Shown: positions 44,276 to 54,917 of the stretch, piece by piece
Position numbering within the stretch: position 1 is the stretch's first letter
Layout of the letters: every line of letters begins with the position of its first letter
NCBI GenBank assembly: GCA_026261815.1
Contig: JAMPIT010000686.1
Location: forward strand, 240,071 to 304,070
Direction: 5' to 3'
DNA length: 64,000 nucleotides
From: Monarcha castaneiventris obscurior
Taxonomy: Eukaryota > Chordata > Aves > Passeriformes > Monarchidae
Position numbers and translations under genes: made by a program
Notes under the pieces: generated by a model
Database searches by the model: none
Told to the model about the DNA's origin: nothing
Seen by the model: the letters and a program-made list of their open reading frames with translations, nothing else

Positions 44276-44413
44276 ACACTGAAGATGCAATAAATCCTCC
44301 TGCCAGAATGCAAGCAGATACCCTTCCTGACTCTTTGTCCCTGACTTAATACTGAACCTGCCCAGGCACCTGTGGGGGCACACAGGACCCCATGGAGCCA
44401 GGCAATTACAGTA
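44276..44413 (+). mobile_element. Outer ERV LTR, 3' half (R-U5)
   Basis: Begins with the duplicated ACACTGA, has AATAAA near 44288 and ends CAATTACA. About ten bases later TGGCACCAGAGCGTGGGGC (44424-44442) looks like a degraded Lys-type primer site (TGGCGCCCAACGTGGGGC). Confidence 0.5.
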
Positions 44414-44708
44414 TTAAATGGCACCAGAGCGTGGGGCTGCCTCGGATCGTCCCTAGAGAGCATCTCCAGCAAAGCTTTGTCGCTGGAATGAAACTCACCT
44501 TTCTCAGCAGCCATTACCCCAAAGAAACCTCTGAGTTCTATCAAAGGCTCAGTGGGGAAGACCAACAATCTTCTACGGAAAGAGAAGACTGGTCTAAATC
44601 AGTGGACTGCCCTCAAGACTTTTATTTGACCCCCGAAGGTAACATGGGTCACCTTTGCATCATTTTCTGTTAATCTCCTTTCATCTCGAGGGTTGGGAAG
44701 AGAGGGAG

Positions 44709-45145
44709 ATGGGGGCAGATTTCTCTTGTCTCCTTCAGGAAGCCTTTCTCCCAGTTTTAAGAGCCCTTGTCTGTGAGAATTTTCATTATACCAGGGAAGG
44801 TTTAAAACATTTTATTCAGTGGTTATTTAAGCAGTGGTAAATTGAGTATTTAAAACACTTTGTGCGATGGCTGTTGATGTCAGGAAAAGGGCATCTGCTT
44901 TATAAGTTAGCAAAAGCTATTGATATTTTGTGAAACAGTTTAAAAATGTTAACACCAGTTTGGAAAGCCCTTTACCGTCTCTCTACCCCTGTATTCCTGT
45001 TCAAGGGAGATGGGGAGAGAGATCGTGCCCTAGTGCACATGGCTGCTACTGTTTCCCTGCTCTCTCCCGTTCTCCTTTGTTCCCTGCCCGATGTGGTGAT
45101 GGCCAGGCCACCCCGAGTTCTATCCCAACCCCCTTTCCTGTAACC
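44709..45145 (+). pseudogene. gag: gag N-terminal remnant of the outer class II ERV
   Basis: ATG at 44709 starts MGADFSCLLQEAF, with the MG myristoylation start typical of betaretrovirus-like matrix, followed by helical LKHFIQWLFKQW. TAA at 44838-44840, then readable matrix-like sequence with another stop (TGA near 44931), then KALYRL... to about 45143. Broken by stops; no capsid follows in an obvious frame. Confidence 0.5.
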
Positions 45146-45618
45146 ACTTCCCCAGTTTCTGCTACTTCAAATTTGCTCCAAGATTGCAGTTGCAGCATGG
45201 CCCAACCCGCGATACCAGCTGCTACTTTTAATTTTAATTTTCCCGGCTCCACTCCCCTCATCCAAAATGGTGGCCACCACATGGCACCCGTGGCCACAGT
45301 GCCGGGCTTTTCGCCCATGTGCGCTCCCCCTTCCCCTCCTGCTCCCACTCCCATTACCGTGCGTGGTCCCTGCTCCGTCCTGCGCCCCTCCCACACGTCG
45401 ATTCGTGTTGCATCGAGTTCCTCTCCCTCTGTGGGGGGTCCCCTCCCAGCTGCGGACCCTGTCTCTGCCTCCGAGACCAAGAGTGAGGGAGATGATAGCA
45501 ACCAGAGAAACCCCAGGATGCTTGGGGATGGCGGCACATCCACGTGCGATGCCCTTGCCATCCTTCCCTTTGTTACCCAGCCATAGTAAGGCTGCAGTGA
45601 GGCACAGTAAAGCGCGGA

Positions 45619-46800
45619 GTGCCACGGGTGCTGCTGCAAGAATGCTGCATCCGTGCCTGCCTTGTGACGGGGGGCTTGCGGGGCGTTTGTGCCGGCCCGC
45701 TCCGAGCCCTGAGCCAGACCGGCCGCCCCCGACAAGCTCAGCTACTCCTCAGCAGTGGCTGCAACCCCAAGTCAGACCTTCCCCAGCAGCCTCGCAGGAG
45801 CTTCAACATAAGCCCCGAGGACTTGCAGTCACAGAAAAAGGTGGCATTCAAAGATTCCCTAAAAGGCTTGAGACAGCCTAGTAATGCTAGAAACAGGGGG
45901 AATCTAGTGCCCTTTAAACACAGCCTGAAAAGGCAGCGGCAGGTGCTGAAAAAATGCAGCCCCGCTGCTCCTGAGAGCTCCGGCAAAGCCGCATTTCTCC
46001 CCCGTTGTTGCTGCAGCTGTGCCCACCCGCAACCCCCTGCCAGCTTGTGCCTGGCTGTCCCTCTCCGCCGGAACGGCAGCATGCCCAAGCCAGACACGCG
46101 GCTGGCCCGAGATCGGACCCCACGCGGCCACTCGCTGCAGCTCACCCTGGTCAGCCACGTGGCGCAAGAGTTAAAAGGACAGTACATTCTTGTTCTCAGC
46201 TTAGTGGACTTGGCTCCCCCCGATATGGCAGTGAGCTGGAGCCAGCTCTTATGGGGACACTCTGCCCCAGGTGTGCTGGCCGGCCCTGGCCGTTCTGCCA
46301 CTGCCTTGGCACTGCTAAATCACGCCTCTCGCCCCCCACCACCGATCTGTAAATGCCCTGAGGCTGCCTGGTCGCTGCTGTTGCCCTGCTCCTCCAACTG
46401 GGAGAACCCCGCCCAAGTGCTGCCTTTCACCTCCACCCCAGCCCTGCCCGCATCTCCTGCTCCTGTGCTACAAGAGAAGCAGAAAAAGAGGGGGGATTGC
46501 AGGAGCCAGGCTGTAGAATTCAGACTGTTCCCAGAAAGCTGCAAAAACAGAGTAGGGGAAGCAGTCGACCTGAGCAGCTTGCAGGTGCGGCCAGAGGATG
46601 CAAAACAGCAGCCAAGGAAGCAAAACAGTGACTTCTCAAGTTCTCGTGCTGAGTGTAAAGACCAAAGGACTGGGGTGAGAAAGCCAAAAGCCACAGATGA
46701 CACCTGGAAGCTGCCAGAGAAAAACTGCACCCAGCCCAGCAAACACTACTGCTGCAGACATAACACCAACCAAGATGAACAAAGCGCAGTCAAAAGATGA
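45619..46800 (+). other. Unrecognised 393-codon open frame in GC-rich ERV interior
   Basis: An open frame of nearly 1.2 kb between the gag remnant and a basic short frame. The translation is Ser/Pro/Cys/Arg-rich without zinc knuckles, protease, RT or env motifs. It could be the passenger interior of a non-autonomous ERV or chance openness of GC-rich DNA. No function assigned. Confidence 0.3.
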
Positions 46801-47089
46801 AACATCTGTCGCCTGGAAGCGAAGACGACGCAAATCAGCATCAATGTCTACTATAAGAACAGAAACACCATCCCAAGACTGCAAACGAGACTGTGAATGG
46901 GTAAGTTGGACACCTGTGGTGTCTCCCCATATCCTACCCCATTCTGTTACTTCCGAAACAGTTAATATTCCCTACCACCACCCCTCTACTTTACCCTTCC
47001 CACAACCACACTCCCCAGTATTCCTATTAAGATGTTTGCTGTTAACTTGCACTCCTCTGTTTACTTACTGTCTGTTATCCATTCCCTAG
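46775..47089 (+). other. Short basic frame with splice donor, possible env/Rec-like leader
   Basis: ATG at 46775 gives an N-terminus with the cluster KRRRRKS and then DCKRDCEW, immediately followed by GTAAGT at 46901, a consensus donor. Position (late in a class II ERV), the Arg-rich cluster and the donor recall the Rec/env leader of HML-2. Similarity is by layout only. An AAGAGAAAGGGGGAAGGG purine tract at about 47147 could be a polypurine tract. Confidence 0.28.
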
Positions 47090-47099
47090 CCACCAGTTC

Positions 47100-47960
47100 C
47101 CATATCCCTGTAACCTTTATTCCATTCCACTTTCCCCAAACCTTTAAGAGAAAGGGGGAAGGGAAAGGCCCCCCTCCATTTAAAATTGCAAATTTTTAAC
47201 TCTATTTGAAACCTCAACAGAAGCAACTGCCAAAGCCTGTGCCCGCACTCACCATCATGATGTCCAGTACCTGACACCTATCACCCTGCTGTCCTCTAGA
47301 TGCTCCTGGTACCACCAGCAGTGAAGGATTAAACTCTGCCACAGCCCAGAGAAAACTGTGCTGCTTAAACTTCACCTCTACCTGTGAGAGCGTCCATTCC
47401 AGCATCCAGAGAGAAAATCCTCTGTAAGATTTGAGGACTTGTTGAGACACTGGGTTGAGGGTGTTTCTGATTGTGTTTGTTTGGTTTGTTGGGACATGGA
47501 GCTTGGGGTGCTTCTGATCATTTTTGTTGTTCTGTATATGTTAAATTTTTGGAATGTTGGGTTTTGGGATCCCCAGGGGAGGCCTCTCAGTTTAATACAG
47601 AAAAGAGGAGTTTTAAGCTTTTAAGCCCCTGGGCCATTGTGGGCCTGCCCCTTAGGTGGGATTTCTGGTTGCTTACCCAATCAGAGTCAGGGTTGGAACC
47701 ACCCCCTGCTGTGTGATTGATTGTAGCTTGGCCAATCAGAGCTGGGTTAGCACTGCCTGATGTGTAATTGATTGACAGCTCAGCCAATCACAGTGGGGTT
47801 CGCACCACCCCTGCTGTGTGATTGGCAGCTCTGCCAGGGCCAGGGGCTGTGGGCGGGGCTCTGTCTCACCTCAAAGCCAGGCCTGACCCGCCCCTTGCCC
47901 CACACGCGCATTCCGAGCATCCCAAGGTGTCTCCAGACACGGATCTCATCCAGCCTCTGA
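47100..47960. other. Unassigned DNA with tandem CCAAT boxes
   Basis: Three CCAATCA boxes at about 47677, 47732 and 47784 come with ATTGATTG/ATTGGC inverted CCAATs, in a roughly 54-bp repeat, followed by GGGCGGGGC near 47852. This looks like promoter or U3 architecture, but no gene start is evident downstream, where minisatellite begins. Confidence 0.4.
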
Positions 47961-47964
47961 CAGC

Positions 47965-48410
47965 GACCATGGTGACGCTGCGGAACCTCATGGAACCAAG
48001 GGGCCACTGTGACACATCAAGGCCTCGGTGGAGCAAAGGAACTGTTGTTGACAGCACAGAAACTCATGGAACCAAGGGGCCATTGTGACAATGCAGATCC
48101 AGGGACACCATGGGGACACTGTGGAACCTCATGGAACCAGAGAAGCCATAGTGACACTCTGGTGCCTTGTGGAATCAAGGAGAGCATTGTGAAACTCAGG
48201 GGCCCTGTGGAACTAAGGGTCAGTGATCAAACTGTGGGGCCCATGGAACCAAGGAGCCACAGGGACACTGTTGGGCCCCATGGAGCCAAGGGGCCATTGG
48301 GACACTTCAGGGCTTTGTGGAAGCAAGGGGCCATTGGGACATTGCAAGGCCTCATGGAAGCAAGGGGCCATTGTGACCCTGTGGGGCCCCGTGAAACCAA
48401 GGGAACATGG
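47965..48410 (+). repeat. 37-bp minisatellite array
   Basis: About 12 units (GGAACCAAGGGGCCATTGTG ACA...). Passes straight into 189-bp units. Confidence 0.92.
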
Positions 48411-48798
48411 AACAGCTCTGGCTGGCTTGGCCTCCCAGGGGCCACCTGACACGTCCTTCTGACCTTGGCATGTCGAGGGCCACTGCTCATCTGCCCCTGC
48501 AGCACTGGGGCTCTGTGCTTTCCTTCCTATGGCAAAGAACCGTCCTTCTCCTCCAGGTGCCCATAGCCAAAATTGGGATTCCTCCTCCAAATTTCCTTAT
48601 GTGCAAAGATTGTTCCCTGATGAAATCTGCCAGGACAGACAGATCTGGCTGGCTTGGCCACCTCAGGGCCACCTCTCATCTGCCTTTGAAACACTGGGAC
48701 CATGCGCTTTTCTTTCCTATGGGAAAAAAGCACCTTTCACATCCAGACGCCCATGGCCAAAATTTGGAATCTGCCTCCAGAATTCCCTATATCCAAGG
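48411..48798 (+). repeat. ~189-bp tandem repeat
   Basis: About two units with CAGGTGCCCATAGCCAAAAT and CCTATATCCAAGG landmarks; cut by the LTR at 48799. Confidence 0.88.
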
Positions 48799-49773
48799 TG
48801 CTGGGGTTTAGAAGTTATCCTGTTTTCTTTTTCTCTTAAAGAATTTTCCCCATAGGTGTTGCCAGGGCAACAAATTACTGAGTACTTAAGAGAAACAAAA
48901 GACCTGGCCACAGGGGTGGGTTCAACTGGCCATCCTTTTGTTACCGGGCGGTTGGGTACACCCAGGGTGGGGTTGACTGGTGTTCTCAGCGTGCAGACAG
49001 AGAGCTGCCTGCCATCATGGTGGACGGTCTTTGCCAGCGCTGCGGAGCTTCTGCTTTCTCGGCTGCTTGCTTTCTACAGGAGAACCCCTGGGATTTCCCA
49101 AGCCTGCTTTTCCGTGTCCCACTGGGATCTGGGCCACTGCTGCTCTGCCCCTGCCACTGCTCGAAGCTTTTGCTACTCTGTAGCTCGTGCGCTCTGCTGG
49201 CTAAGACCTGCCAGGTTTTTTCCTGCTGCAGCTCCGCAGTTTGATACATCTCACCTGCCACCTGGGATCTGTGCTCATCTCTGCAGTTCCGGCCTGCTGT
49301 TCCCAAGGGCCCGGCCGGACACCGGGATCAGCTGCCCAGGGGTTTGTGAAGCTTTTTGTCCATCCCTTCCCGGGAGCCCAGGCCGCCATTGCCGTGTGCT
49401 CCCCGCGCTCGCTCTGGAGCGCCCCCTGCAGCCGCGGGGGAACCATCGCACCCGCCCTGCTCACCGGGAGCCAGCAGCGCCCCTGCAGGCCGTGAGCGGA
49501 ACTGCACCCACGGGAAAGGGCCCGACAGCCGAGAAGGCCGGCACTGGGTTTGTGGTTCTTGTTTGCTGTTACTGCCACAGTTACTCTTGTTTGTTCGCCT
49601 TGTTATATATATATATATATTAGTAAAGAACTGTTATTCCTATCCCTCATATCGTTGCCTGAAAGCCCCTTAATTTCAAATTTATAATAATTTGGAGGAA
49701 AGGGGGTTTCATTTTCCATTTCAGGGGAGGCTCCTGCCTTCCTTGACAGACACCTGTCTTTCAAACAAAGACA
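48799..49773 (+). mobile_element. Solo LTR (family L1, copy 2)
   Basis: 975 bp, TGCTGGGGTTTAG to CAAAGACA, between CAAGG repeats (48794-48798 and 49774-49778). Homologous end to end with 2704-3652. Uninterrupted paralogues of the target (CCTGTATCCAAGGATAGC near 49958) give the empty site. Confidence 0.9.
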
Positions 49774-50945
49774 CAAGGATAGCTCCCAGAAAAAAGCTGC
49801 CAGGACTGAAAAGTATGGCTGGCCTTGGCTTCCTGAGGGCTGGATCTCATCTGCCTTTGAAACACTGGGGCTCTGTGCTTTCCTTCCTAATGGAAAGAAC
49901 TCTTCTTCCTGTCCAGGCACCCATGGCCAGAATTGAGATTTCAGCTCCAAAATTCCCTGTATCCAAGGATAGCCCCCAGACAAAACGTGCCAGGAGAGAC
50001 AGGTCTGGCTGGCTTGGTCTGGGTGGCTACCTCTCATGTTCTTCCAAAACACTTGGACTTTGCACTTTTCTTTCCTATGGGAAAAACCATCCATCTTGAA
50101 CAGGTGCCCATGGATGAAATTGGGATTTCAATTAGAACACTCCTCATATCCAAGGATTGCTCCCAAGTGAAAGCTGCCAGGGCACTTGGCCTTCTTGCTT
50201 TTCTTTCTGATGGAAAAGAACCATCCTTCTCATCCAGGTGCCCATGACCAAAAATTTGATTCCATTTCAAAAATTCCTTATTTCCAAGGATTGCTCCCAC
50301 ATGAAAGCTGCCAGGACAGACAGGTTGGGCTGTGCTTGGCCTCTTGGGGGCTGCCTCTCAGCTGCTTTTGAAATGCTGGGGCTCAGTGCTTTCCTTCCAA
50401 TGGAAAAGAACCGTCCTTCTTGTCAAGGTATCCATGGTCAAAATTGAGATTCTGCCTCTCAAATTCTGTATATCCAAGGATTCCTCTGTGACAAAAGCTG
50501 CCAGGACAAACAGATCTGGCTGTCTTGGCTGCCCAGGAGCCATCTCTCATCTACCTTTGAAGCACTAGGTCTCTGTGCTTTCCTTCCTTTGGAAAAGAAC
50601 CGTCTTTCTTATAAACGCAAAAATGGCAGAAGTTGGGATTCCTCCTCCAAAATTCTGTATATCCAAGGGTTGCTTTCAGATAAAAGCTACCAGGGCAAAG
50701 GGGTCTGACTGGCCTTGGCCTCTCATGGCCGCCTTCCATCTGCCCCTGAAACACCGGTGTTCTGTGCTTTCCTTCCTATGGAAAAGAACTGTCCTTCTCA
50801 TCCAGGCGTCCATGTCCGCCTCTAAAATTCTGTATATCCAAGGGTCGCTCCCAGCCAAAATCTGCCATTAGTGTCTAGTCTGGCTGGCCTTGGCCTCTGG
50901 TGACTGCCTCTCATCTGCCCCTGAAGCACTGGGGTTTGGTTGTTT
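49774..50945 (+). repeat. ~189-bp tandem repeat array
   Basis: The marker TCCAAGG(A/G)T(T/A)GCTCCC recurs at about 49775, 49963, 50152, 50284, 50472, 50661 and 50838, giving periods of 188-189 bp with two shortened units. No coding signal. Confidence 0.92.
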
Positions 50946-50949
50946 CCTT

Positions 50950-51315
50950 CTTATGGAGACCATGGTAACACTGTGGGGACCTTGTGGAACCACAGAGAGC
51001 ATTGTGACATTTCGGGGCCTTGTGGAACCAAGGGGCCATAGTGACACTGCAGGGCCTCATGAAGCCTAAAGGCCATTGTGACACTGTAGGAACTTGTGGA
51101 ACCAAGGGGATCACTGTGGCACTGTTAGGGTGCATGGTCCCAAGGGGCCAGTGTGAAGCAGCAGGGCTTTGTGGAACCAAGAGGCCATTACAGGGCCTTG
51201 TGGAGCTAAAGGGCCGTTGTGATCCTGCGAGGCACCATGGATCCATGGAGACCATTGTGACAGTGTGGGGCCCCATGGAACCAAAGTGCAATTGTGACCT
51301 CGTGGGGCCTCATGG
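50950..51315 (+). repeat. 37-bp minisatellite array
   Basis: About ten units, beginning GAGACCATGGTAACACTGTG and followed by 189-bp units. Confidence 0.9.
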
Positions 51316-51582
51316 AAGCAAGGGAACATGGAACAGGTCTGGCTGGTTTGGCCTCCCAGGAACCACCTGAGAGGTCTGGCTGATCTTGCTATGTCAAGGT
51401 CTGCTTCTCATCTGCTCCTGAAAAACTGGGGCTCTGCTTTCCTTCCAATGGAAAAGAACTGTTGTTCTTGCCCAGGTACCCATGTCCAAAATTGGAATTT
51501 GGCCTCTAAAATCCCATCTATCCAAGGACTGCTCCCAGACAAAAGCTGCCATTACAGACAGGTCTGGCTGGACTTGGCCTCT
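51316..51582 (+). repeat. ~189-bp tandem repeat, cut by LTR
   Basis: About 1.4 units; GGCCTCT at its end is the LTR target. Confidence 0.85.
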
Positions 51583-52009
51583 TGTAGAGGGGTGGCTCGC
51601 ATTGCTGGGACATGGGTCCCTGAAAGGCCTGCACTACCCTAACTCGGATTCTGAGCTAGCATGAACGCTGAGCTCAAACCAAGCCAAGAGTCCTTGAACT
51701 ATCTGTGAGCTGATAGTGGAAGCAATTGGGCGCTGGGCCATGGCAGATGTTATGTAACAACAAGATGTAGCTAAACCACAAATAATTAGCATGAAGCGCA
51801 TGATTTAGTGATTATACCTAATAGTTATTTGGCTTTATAAGGCTTTGTAACCAATTATAGTATCACTGACCACATGTGTTATAATTAGAATGGTATATAA
51901 GAAAACCGACTTTAGGATCATATATAAGGAAGACGAATCAAGCAATAAACAGAACAAGCTGCTAACTCGTATCAAGTCGTCTCTTGATTCCGGTGCCAGT
52001 CTCCCAACA
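51583..52009 (+). mobile_element. Solo LTR (427 bp) with 6-bp target duplication
   Basis: TGTAGAGGGG to CTCCCAACA, flanked by GCCTCT (51577-51582 and 52010-52015). Contains GTATATAAG and CATATATAAGG TATA-like boxes and AATAAA at 51944-51949. A six-base duplication fits a class II (alpha/beta-like) integrase. Empty sites exist in sister repeats (CTTGGCCTCTGGTGACTGCC near 50890 and 57603). Confidence 0.93.
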
Positions 52010-52117
52010 GCCTCTGGTGATTTTCTTAGAGTATGAGCAGAATGTTTTCATTTGCCAACACCTTGGGGAGGGCCCAGAGATCTCCCAAGGTGGGGTTTGG
52101 AGGCCTCAAGCAAATTA

Positions 52118-52551
52118 CCACTATATAGGGACAAAGGAACTCTGTGTTCAGTGGAGTGGAGGCTGAGGACAGTGGAGGCAAGCCCTGGGAGGGCTTGAAG
52201 GGTGGTTTCAGAGATGGTGGATACTTTTGACATTGTAGAGAACAGCTGGAGAAAGAAAGAATTAATGCCAAGGGCAGCTGGGGAGGTCCAGACTGGACAT
52301 GAGGAGAAAGGGAGTTTCTGTCCCAGGGCAGGGCTGTGGTGCAACACGTCCCCCAGAAGGAGTCTGGAGCAGCCCAAGGCTTTGTGTGTCCAGGCAGAGG
52401 CAGGCAGGACACAGAGCTGTCAGCAAAGGAAGGGGCCAGCGAGCTGGGGCAGCCGGGGGGATGACGACAGCCTGCAGGGACAGAGGCACAGGGCAGGGAC
52501 ACCGTGGGACAGCCTGGGCTGGAGAGGGCACAGGGATGGGCAGCAGCTGAA
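52118..52551 (+). repeat. Olfactory unit flank, truncated copy C
   Basis: Nearly identical to 57716-58143 (TATAGGGACAAAGG ... GGATGGGCAGCAGCTG). Ends abruptly where class I pol begins; no receptor follows. Confidence 0.88.
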
Positions 52552-54491
52552 AGGCGGCTACTGTCATCTTGATTCAAGAGGCCCGAAAACTCACCCTTGG
52601 ACAACACATTGTAGTGTATCTGCCACATGCTGTAGCAGCAGTACTCGAGCAGAAAGGAGGATGTTGGCTGCATGGCAACTGAATGCTTAAATATCAGTCA
52701 GTGTTGTTGGAACAGGATGATGTTACCCTGAAAACAACTGTTGTTAACCCAGCCACGTTTCTGTCCTCTACCTTAAGGATGTGCCTGAGCATGACTGTTT
52801 ACAGACAATTGAGGAGGTCTATCCAGCAGACCAGACCTGAAGGATGTGCCCCCAGAAAATCCAGAGTGGGAGCTGTTTACAGACAGAAGCAGCTTCATGA
52901 GAAATGGTAAACGAATGACAGGTTATGCAGTAACCACCCAGGACAAGGTGATGGAGGCGAAGGCCCTGCCACCAGATATGTCATCACAGAAAGCTGAACT
53001 GATTGCCCTGACGAGGGCCCTAGACCTGAGCGAAGGAAAGAAGGTAAATATATGGACGGACTCTAAATATGCATTTAGTGTTGTCCACGCCAGCGGAGCC
53101 ATCTGGAAGGAGAGAGGACTGTTGAACGCTGAAGGTAACCAGATCAAACATGCTGAACAAATCCTTGCCCTCTTGGAGAGCATCAGAAAACCCACAGAAG
53201 TGGCTATCATGCATTGTAAGGGTCACCAGAAAGGGAAAACCACTCCAGAATTGGGAAATCACTTTGCTGGTGAAGCAGCAAGAAGGGTTGCAGAAAAAGG
53301 TATTCTTGTAGTAATTCCACAAAAAGACATTGATTTGTCAGGGTTCATCCCAAAATATGATCAGGCAGACCACAAGTTAATCATGTTTCTTAAGGCTGAG
53401 ATCACAGAAAATGGATGGGCAGTTATTACCAGCAAATCAGGTTGCAATCCCACCTCTAATCCTTTGAGAGCTAGCTCAAAGAGTACATGAAAGCACACAT
53501 TTCAGGGCTGAAAATCTTCTGAAACATCTGAAAAAGGTAGTAATAGGAAAGGGAATGGCAGATATTGTACAATCAGTAGTAAGCAAGTGTGAAATCTTCT
53601 GCAAAACCAATCCTGATACAAGGAAAAGAATTGTGTTAAGAGTAACAAAGGCAGGGGATCTTCCTGGAGATTACTGGCAAACAGACTTTGCTGAGTTACC
53701 ACGCAAAGAGGGATACAGGTACATACTGGTACTGGTTGACACCTTCAGTGGATGGCCTGAAGCGTTCCCCTGTCGCACTAACACAGTCAAAAGAGGTGGT
53801 GAAAGTTTTGCTTAATCCAGTAATACCAAGGTTTGGGGTTCCTTTGGGTATGTCCTCAGACAGGGGACCACGTTCTGTTGCAAGAGTGATTCAGGAAGTT
53901 AGTTGGATATTGGGAATTGCTTGGGATCTGCATACCTCTTACAGACCCCAAGCAAGCAGTAAAATTGAACATATGAATGGAACCCTTAAAATGCAAATTA
54001 GCAAAATTTGTCAAGAGACATCCATGACGTGGGTTCAGGCCTTACCTATAGCTTTACTGAGGATCCGCATACAACCGAGGCGGAGGGATAACATCAGTCC
54101 CTATGAAATACTGTATGGCAGGCCATACCAAGTTCCACATGTCCCAGGTGAAATTCACATGAGGGGGAAACTTAATTTACAGAGATATCTAATGGCTTTA
54201 GGTTCCACTTTGCAGAAGCTCCAGAATTACATCATGTTATCCAGACCCATAGGACTGGACACCCCTGCACATCCCTTCCAGCCTGGGGACTGGGTCTGTG
54301 TTAAGTGGTGGGACAGTGACCCTCTACAGGCCAAGTGGAGAGGACCATTCCAGATTCTGCTGACCACCCTCACTGCAATCAAAGTCACTGGCAAAGGACC
54401 CTGTATTCACTACTACAGAGTTAAGAAGGCTTCTGCTCCTGAAACAACTGAGAAAATAGAGACTGATGCAAAAGAAGATGATGTAGTTTAA
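52552..54491 (+). pseudogene. pol: Class I (gamma-like) ERV pol remnant: RT connection, RNase H, integrase
   Basis: Starts inside the RT connection region (LTLGQHIVVYLPHAV). RNase H at 52846-53450: LFTDRSSF, KAELIALTRAL, WTDSKYAF and CKGHQKG, where Asp, Glu and Asp are kept but the usual Gly after FTD is Arg. Integrase: HESTHF and CEIFC zinc ligands (about 53490-53605), WQTDFAELP, SDRGPRSV and PQASSKIEHMNG, then a C-terminal WVCVKWWDSDPLQAKWRGP ending in TAA/TAG-type stop near 54491. Breaks: stop near 52682, shifts near 52770-52850, near 53450 and near 53800. The polymerase fingers and palm are absent. Dead element. Confidence 0.88.
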
Positions 54492-54905
54492 ATTATTCTT
54501 TTCCTGTGCTTATTATCTACACAGTTGGTAACCCTGACTCAGGTTTGGAACCAGATTTTGCATATGATTCTAGTCCAAAGTGTATCCAGAGACATTAATT
54601 TGGATACAGAGCTAACAATTGACATGTAAATCAAAGTTGAAATATCAACAAAATTTGTTTACAATTTGAGAACCAACTCAGATCTTATATTAGATATCTT
54701 TCAAAGATAACACACAAAGCTTTGATTGTATCTTCCACATCCTGATTTCATGGGTACCAAACTGGCCCCAGATTAAAGAATTGTTCATAGTAGTTGTAAT
54801 TCTTGTATACATATACACTATTTTTAGATGTATACTGCTGTTAGAGTAGATATTTAGAATATTTAGAATAGAGTCTCAACAAGGTAGAGGCCTTGTCAAG
54901 CCTCT
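54492..54905 (+). pseudogene. env: Class I env remnant (ends only)
   Basis: A short stretch resembles an env start (LTQVWNQI near 54537); 54740-54849 reads as a terminal membrane anchor (ELFIVVVILVYIYTIF) with a stop. The middle of env is deleted. Confidence 0.5.
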
Positions 54906-54917
54906 AAAGGGGGGAAA
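54906..54917 (+). promoter_or_regulatory. Polypurine tract of the class I ERV
   Basis: AAAGGGGGGAAA immediately before TG of the LTR. Confidence 0.85.
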
